From: Desulfobacterales bacterium | Lineage (GTDB): Bacteria; Desulfobacterota; Desulfobacteria; Desulfobacterales; RPRI01 | DNA: 17,541 bases | NCBI GenBank assembly: GCA_020052975.1 | Contig: JAGVOC010000278.1 | Location: 1-17,541 of the forward strand | Direction of reading: 5' to 3' | Shown here: piece after piece, positions 14,046 to 17,541 of the stretch | How the letters are laid out: each line of letters starts with the position of its first letter | Position numbering within the stretch: the stretch's first letter is position 1 | The notes under the pieces: generated by a model | What the model was told of the DNA's origin: nothing | Seen by the model: only the letters and a program-made list of their open reading frames with translations | Databases searched by the model: none | Translations under genes and position numbers: made by a program

Positions 14046-15329
14046 TTACCTTTCATCTATAGGAACATAATTTAATGAAGGCGGGCCTGCATATATTTGC
14101 CGCGGACGGCTTAATCTCCAGTTGGGGTCATCAACGCTTTCTTTCCACTGGGCTATCCAGCCGGGAAGCCTTCCTATTGCAAACATGACCGTAAACATAT
14201 TGGTCGGTATTCCAAGAGACCTGAGAACAATACCGCTGTAAAAATCAACATTGGGGTAGAGATTGTGCTCAACAAAATAATTATCTTTTAATACAACTTC
14301 CTCGAGGTTCTTTGCAATATCAAGTAACGGATCGATAATTTTAAGTTTTTCAAGCACCAAGTCACATGTCCTTTTCATGATTCTGGCCCTTGGGTCATAG
14401 GTCTTGTAGACCCTGTGCCCGAAACCCATAAGCCTGAAAGGATCATTTTTATCCTTCGCCCTTTCAACCGCTCTATTAACCTTTCCGCCATCTTCTTCCT
14501 TGATTTTTGTCAGCATTTCTATAACAGCCTGATTTGCGCCGCCGTGCAGGGGGCCCCATAGCGCGGCCACACCGGCTGAAATGGCGGCATAGAGATTGAC
14601 CCTCCCACTTCCGACCATCCTGACCGTTGATGTAGAGCAGTTCTGTTCATGGTCCGCATGAAGAATCCAGAAAACGTTCAGGGCTTTTACAATATCTTCG
14701 TCAATCTGGTATGGTTTTACAGGATTATCAAACATCATGTTAAGAAAATTGGCACAGTATGAGAGATCAGAACGGGGATAAACAACCTTGTGTCCTCTTG
14801 AAATCTTGTAAGACATTGCTGCAAGTGTTCGGATTTTGGAAAGGAGGCGGGTAACAGTCAGGTTGATTTCCTCTTCGGATATTTTTATCTCGGGATAGAA
14901 GCTTCTTAAAGCCGTTACCATCGAAGAAAGAATCCCCATTGGATGGGAAGCTCTTGGAAAACTCTGGAAAAACGACTGCATGTCTTCATGTATCAGGGAA
15001 TTATCGTTAAGCAGGATGGAAAAAGCATTAAGCTGTTTTCTTGTAGGCAAAACACCGTTTATCAATAGATACGTAGTCTCGGTGAATATGGAATGCTCGG
15101 CAAGCTGCTCGACAGGAATCCCCCGGTAACGCAGAATCCCTTTCTCTCCATTCATAAAAGTAATTGAACTCTCGCAGCTTCCGGTATTTCCAAACCCCGG
15201 ATCCAGAGTTATCAATCCTGTTGTCTGGCGAAGCGTTGAAATGTCTATCGCCTTCTCCCCCTCTGAGCCGACAACTATTGGAAGCTCGTATGTCTTTCCA
15301 TCATATATTAACTTTACGTATTCAGGCAT
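14046..15329 (-). CDS. gltA: Citrate synthase (type II, hexameric GltA-like)
   Basis: The 427-residue protein has the length and layout of bacterial type II citrate synthase: an N-terminal beta domain (EYVKLIYDGKTYELPIVVGS), then the large helical domain. Catalytic residues are His262 in WGPLHGGANQAV, His305 in GFGHRVYKTYDPRA, and Asp362 in NVDFYSGIV. DHEQNCSTSTVRMVGSG (226-242) is the oxaloacetate-binding signature. It condenses acetyl-CoA with oxaloacetate to citrate. The start ATG is preceded by GGAGGGGG. It is transcribed from a readable promoter in the 15330-15655 interval, apparently as a single gene. The downstream flank carries the solo end of a MITE. Confidence 0.97.
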   Translation of the reverse strand: MPEYVKLIYDGKTYELPIVVGSEGEKAIDISTLRQTTGLITLDPGFGNTGSCESSITFMNGEKGILRYRGIPVEQLAEHSIFTETTYLLINGVLPTRKQLNAFSILLNDNSLIHEDMQSFFQSFPRASHPMGILSSMVTALRSFYPEIKISEEEINLTVTRLLSKIRTLAAMSYKISRGHKVVYPRSDLSYCANFLNMMFDNPVKPYQIDEDIVKALNVFWILHADHEQNCSTSTVRMVGSGRVNLYAAISAGVAALWGPLHGGANQAVIEMLTKIKEEDGGKVNRAVERAKDKNDPFRLMGFGHRVYKTYDPRARIMKRTCDLVLEKLKIIDPLLDIAKNLEEVVLKDNYFVEHNLYPNVDFYSGIVLRSLGIPTNMFTVMFAIGRLPGWIAQWKESVDDPNWRLSRPRQIYAGPPSLNYVPIDER

Positions 15330-15363
15330 TTTCCCCCTCCTCTGTTAGAAAGTATTTTTTTAT

Positions 15364-15391
15364 TCTATACAATAAAATATTTCAAGGTCAA
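15364..15391 (-). promoter_or_regulatory. Candidate gltA promoter
   Basis: On the minus strand TTGACC (15391-15386) and TATAGA (15369-15364) are separated by 16 bp, about 35 nt upstream of the gltA ATG. Confidence 0.55.
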
Positions 15392-15435
15392 ATATCTATT
15401 TTAGGATCACCTCCAAAAGAGTTGGCGATTGCATT

Positions 15436-15533
15436 AGGATTCAAGGGTTCAAGGATTCTAGTGACCGGAAAAGCGAGCGCATTCCCCGATGCTTGCAGCG
15501 GGGAGCTTGAATCCTTGAACCTTGGAATCCTGG
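15436..15533. repeat. Inverted octamer arrays, locus 2, with a nested hairpin
   Basis: The left arm AGGATTCA-AGGGTTCA-AGGATTCT (15436-15459) is nearly the reverse complement of the right arm TTGAATCC-TTGAACCT-TGGAATCC (15508-15531). The 44-nt loop contains CCCCG/CGGGG pairing (15484-15503). The whole forms a strong cruciform or RNA hairpin between two divergent genes. A further perfect 10-bp stem TTTCTCCCAA/TTGGGAGAAA is at 15539-15561. Confidence 0.8.
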
Positions 15534-15655
15534 GCCCCTTTCTCCCAAGAATTGGGAGAAAAACTCTATTTTAAAGCTTCAATTTACTAAAATGTTTTCA
15601 TGTGATAGAAAACATATACGGAACAAATCGGTATGAAAATCAATGGAGGGTACCC

Positions 15656-16453
15656 ATGTCGTTCAAGGAAAACCTATTAAATAAAATACGGATCGATAAA
15701 ATGTCGCTCAAAGTACTCGGGTCAATGGGAACACCTGAAAGCGGGAGCAAAATAGACAAAGAAACCATGCGCGGAATTCTTGCCATGAGCACCTATCATC
15801 CAAGAAGGGAAAGAGATCTGGAGCTTTTTACCCAGTATACCGGGAGTAACATTCAAAAAATACTTGTTCTCGACAACGAACTTCCACTCTACAACACGAC
15901 TGTAGACGATGTGGTATTGCGTAAAAGCCCCACGCTCAAAGAGATGCTCAGCATCAGGAATGCCAGAAAGATTTTAAACGATACGGATGTCCTTATTTGC
16001 AAAAAAGGTGATTCAGTTAGATTTTTTCAGAATGAATTAATTGCCATGTTTGATCTTTCTTTTGACAAGTCAGACCTGCAGGAAATTGAAAAAGACGGAA
16101 TTGCTTCTCTTGAAAGAGGATATGCGGATGGCGTCACAGAAACCCTTGAACTCTTTTCAGAACTTCTGGGTTTTTCTCCTTTACCGAAAGTCTTCATGAT
16201 CAGCAATAATATCATTATCGGGCAATCCAACATGACAGAGTCCGGAGAAACTCGCTTCGGACCGTTTTTTATCTACAGTATAATTCATAATACAATTAAG
16301 CTGTTTGATGAAAAGATTGGCATTCTGGATAAAGATAAAACCGAACTGCTGCATATGGCAGCATCCGGAAAAGCAAAAGCTGCCGGGGAAGGACCGGCAG
16401 TATTTCAATATCTTACGGATGCTGTATTGAGCAAAAAGAAAAACCAGAGTTAA
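15656..16453 (+). CDS. Conserved hypothetical protein, unknown function
   Basis: The protein is 265 residues from ATG 15656, chosen over ATG 15602 because GGAGGG lies immediately upstream and because the following MSFKENLLNKIRIDKMSLKVLGS looks like a natural start. There is no signal peptide or membrane helix. The composition is mixed alpha/beta. Regions of note are ILAMSTYHPRRERDLELF (about 40-57), VLDNELPLYNTTVDDVVLRKSPTLKEML, and a final helix KTELLHMAASGKAKAAGEGP. I do not recognise the family, although it resembles hypotheticals restricted to Desulfobacterales. It diverges from gltA; its stop codon overlaps that of the convergent coiled-coil gene within one TTAA palindrome. Confidence 0.75.
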   Translation: MSFKENLLNKIRIDKMSLKVLGSMGTPESGSKIDKETMRGILAMSTYHPRRERDLELFTQYTGSNIQKILVLDNELPLYNTTVDDVVLRKSPTLKEMLSIRNARKILNDTDVLICKKGDSVRFFQNELIAMFDLSFDKSDLQEIEKDGIASLERGYADGVTETLELFSELLGFSPLPKVFMISNNIIIGQSNMTESGETRFGPFFIYSIIHNTIKLFDEKIGILDKDKTELLHMAASGKAKAAGEGPAVFQYLTDAVLSKKKNQS

Positions 16454-16857
16454 TTCAGGTTATTTACCGGCTGAACTTTTGTCCTGATTTTTTTCTTTGG
16501 AGCCGGCTCTTTTTCAGGTAACAGTTCCGTTACCTGCAGGTCCTCTTCTTGTTGCCGGCTGCCGGCTGAAAATAATTCTTTAATATGTTTTGCAATTGTT
16601 TCCATAGCATCAGCCTTACGTTCTTCGGCAGCAACCCTTCTTTCAGCAGCATCGGCTATCCGTTTCTGGTTATTGGCAATCCCTTCCATTATCATTTTTA
16701 ACGCCGGGATATGCTCTCCTGAAATAGCTTTTAATAAAGCCCCATCGCCTGAATCTCTGTTCCTCTGTCTGTCAGGACTTGGAAATTTACCGTCGTGCGG
16801 TTTCCGGTTCCTGTCAAAACGTTTACCCGTTCTAAGATTATGAAGAAAATCGTCCAT
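16450..16857 (-). CDS. Predicted coiled-coil protein, unknown function
   Basis: The 135-residue hydrophilic protein is preceded by AGGGAGA about 8 nt before ATG 16857. The N-terminal 45 residues are basic and probably disordered (FDRNRKPHDGKFPSPDRQRN). Residues 50-100 form a continuous helix with heptad-like pattern (IANNQKRIADAAERRVAAEE, then RKADAMETIAKHIKELF). The tail is acidic then basic (LLPEKEPAPKKKIRTKVQP). No domain is recognised. The gene converges on 15656-16453 with a 4-bp stop-codon overlap, so the two mRNAs must overlap. Confidence 0.6.
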   Translation of the reverse strand: MDDFLHNLRTGKRFDRNRKPHDGKFPSPDRQRNRDSGDGALLKAISGEHIPALKMIMEGIANNQKRIADAAERRVAAEERKADAMETIAKHIKELFSAGSRQQEEDLQVTELLPEKEPAPKKKIRTKVQPVNNLN

Positions 16858-16910
16858 AAATAAGTCTCCCTGAATTAAATTAACTGATTAATGATTGATT
16901 GAACCGAAAC

Positions 16911-16995
16911 AGCGAGCGAATTAAAACAGACACTATTCCCTACGGTCGAATCCGCCTAAGGCGAAGGCGGACTGCTGCTTGCTGCGGGTAGCTTC
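16911..16995. repeat. Hairpin repeat related to the loop of locus 2
   Basis: AGCGAGCG ... CTTGCTGCGGGTAGCTTC here matches AGCGAGCG ... CTTGCAGCGGGGAGCTTG at 15472-15509. An extra segment is inserted in this copy, including the palindrome TCCGCCTAAGGCGAAGGCGGA region (16950-16971). No gene is present. Confidence 0.5.
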
Positions 16996-17052
16996 TATCC
17001 AGATCTATCACTTTCCGATGGCAAATCATTTATCAAATGAAAGGCATACATA

Positions 17053-17231
17053 GAGACCATTGCATAACACCCTCTTTTGCCCGATTTATTTAAAGATTTG
17101 GTTTCTGGTTTCTGGTTTGTAGTTTCTGGTTTTTCTTTTAACCAGGAACCAGTAACCATAAACCATGAACCTGAGCCCTAAATATTGCCTTCCTTGTACT
17201 TGGCCAAAATTGGATGTTCTTCAAAGATCTC
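17053..17231. mobile_element. MITE-like element, copy 2 (inverted relative to copy 1)
   Basis: GAGACCATTG (17053-17062) and CAAAGATCTC (17222-17231) are degenerate terminal inverted repeats. The first about 33 bp and last about 47 bp match 10576-10717 in reverse complement. The middle differs and holds the heptamer arrays of locus 3. Confidence 0.7.
17100..17174. repeat. Inverted heptamer arrays, locus 3, inside MITE copy 2
   Basis: Five 7-bp units GGTTTCT or variants (17100-17134) are followed by a CTTTT loop and then five units AACCANN or variants (17140-17174). In shifted phase, TCTGGTT is the reverse complement of AACCAGA, so the arms pair unit by unit. Confidence 0.8.
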
Positions 17232-17394
17232 ACATAGAGAATAAAGAAGGATTTTCCATGTTATCAATGGAAAGTGGATAGTTGTAGTTAAGATACAGGC
17301 TGCAGGAATAAAAGTCAAGAAATGGTTTTATTATGTATGCCCATGAAAACTCTCAGCTAATAATAAGCTTCAAAAGCCATTAAAAATGATGGGC
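17232..17394. other. Intergenic stretch without identifiable content
   Basis: There are no ORFs of length, RNA genes or promoters I can support between the MITE copy and the terminal structured element. Confidence 0.4.
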
Positions 17395-17541
17395 TCGTAA
17401 AAAGTCCATCAACAGGCCGAGGGCGATTAAGCCCCGGCCTGAGGTGAGGGTGGAACCGCTTGAATTTACTTCAAGCGGCGGGAGAGTCCGCCTCAGGCGG
17501 ATTTCCCGCCAAGTAAAAAGTCGTTTTTTGACTTTTTACGA
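17395..17541. mobile_element. MITE-like element with 12-bp terminal inverted repeats and a chain of hairpins
   Basis: TCGTAAAAAGTC (17395-17406) and GACTTTTTACGA (17530-17541) are perfect inverted repeats. Inside are further palindromes in series: AGGCCG/CGGCCT, CCGCTTGAA/TTCAAGCGG, TCCGCC-TCA-GGCGGA, and GTAAAAAGTC/GACTTTTTAC around a 7-nt loop (17513-17539). There is no coding capacity. The element may continue, since it ends at the window edge. Confidence 0.65.

Noticed and set aside
15441..15525. tRNA (GGTTCAAG-like T-loop)
   Set aside because: The GGTTCAA strings belong to the octamer arrays; no acceptor stem, D-loop or anticodon arm can be drawn.
15539..15561. Rho-independent terminator
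   Set aside because: The 10-bp stem is perfect, but no T-run follows on either strand and it lies between divergent genes, so termination is not expected there.
17395..17541. Integron attC site
   Set aside because: Terminal repeats do not match the R'/R'' core (GTTRRRY) pattern and no integrase or cassette array is in view.

Overview
The window looks like chromosome from a Desulfobacterota-type (sulfate-reducer-like, probably Desulfobacterales) bacterium. The grounds are the gene mix (a Tat-exported flavodoxin-ferredoxin fusion, PriA, citrate synthase, several small conserved hypotheticals), a probable in-frame UGA selenocysteine codon, and a high load of short palindromic or terminal-inverted-repeat elements between genes. 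This taxonomic call is inference; there is no rRNA or other marker in the window.

Layout. (1) 1-1317, + strand: the 3' part of an FMN-reductase-like flavoprotein gene, then a flavodoxin/2[4Fe-4S] fusion with a twin-arginine signal, in one operon. (2) About 1.6-8.8 kb: an accessory island. It holds an AT-rich DUF2971 gene, a complete HigBA-type toxin-antitoxin pair with a readable promoter/operator, a pirin, a YbjQ-family gene, a type II restriction-modification pair (XhoI/PaeR7I-like endonuclease plus a TSPPY methyltransferase), an orphan antitoxin, remnants of other small genes and one intact small Cys-rich protein. The non-coding DNA here is a mosaic of duplicated segments: three copies of a nucleotidyltransferase (MNT) gene tail, two copies of a ybjQ-promoter-Cys-protein segment, and three copies of the start of the Cys-protein gene, only one of them intact. 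(3) 9.0-13.2 kb, - strand: a HAD phosphatase, translationally coupled to a DUF1573 protein whose conserved first Cys is encoded by TGA, then PriA. (4) 13.4-16.9 kb: a truncated DMT (EamA) transporter, a small membrane protein, citrate synthase, a conserved hypothetical and a coiled-coil protein. (5) 16.9-17.5 kb: no gene, but several structured repeats, the last of which ends exactly at the window edge with a 12-bp terminal inverted repeat.

The strongest novelty candidate is the DUF1573 gene at 9622-10323. A single UGA splits an otherwise intact reading frame at the first Cys of the family's CGC motif. A 9-bp perfect hairpin starts 8 nt after the UGA, and the stop codon overlaps the start of the HAD gene. 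The second is a recurring architecture of inverted arrays of 7- or 8-bp units at three loci (13214-13337, 15436-15533, 17100-17174): the unit sequence differs between loci but the design is the same.
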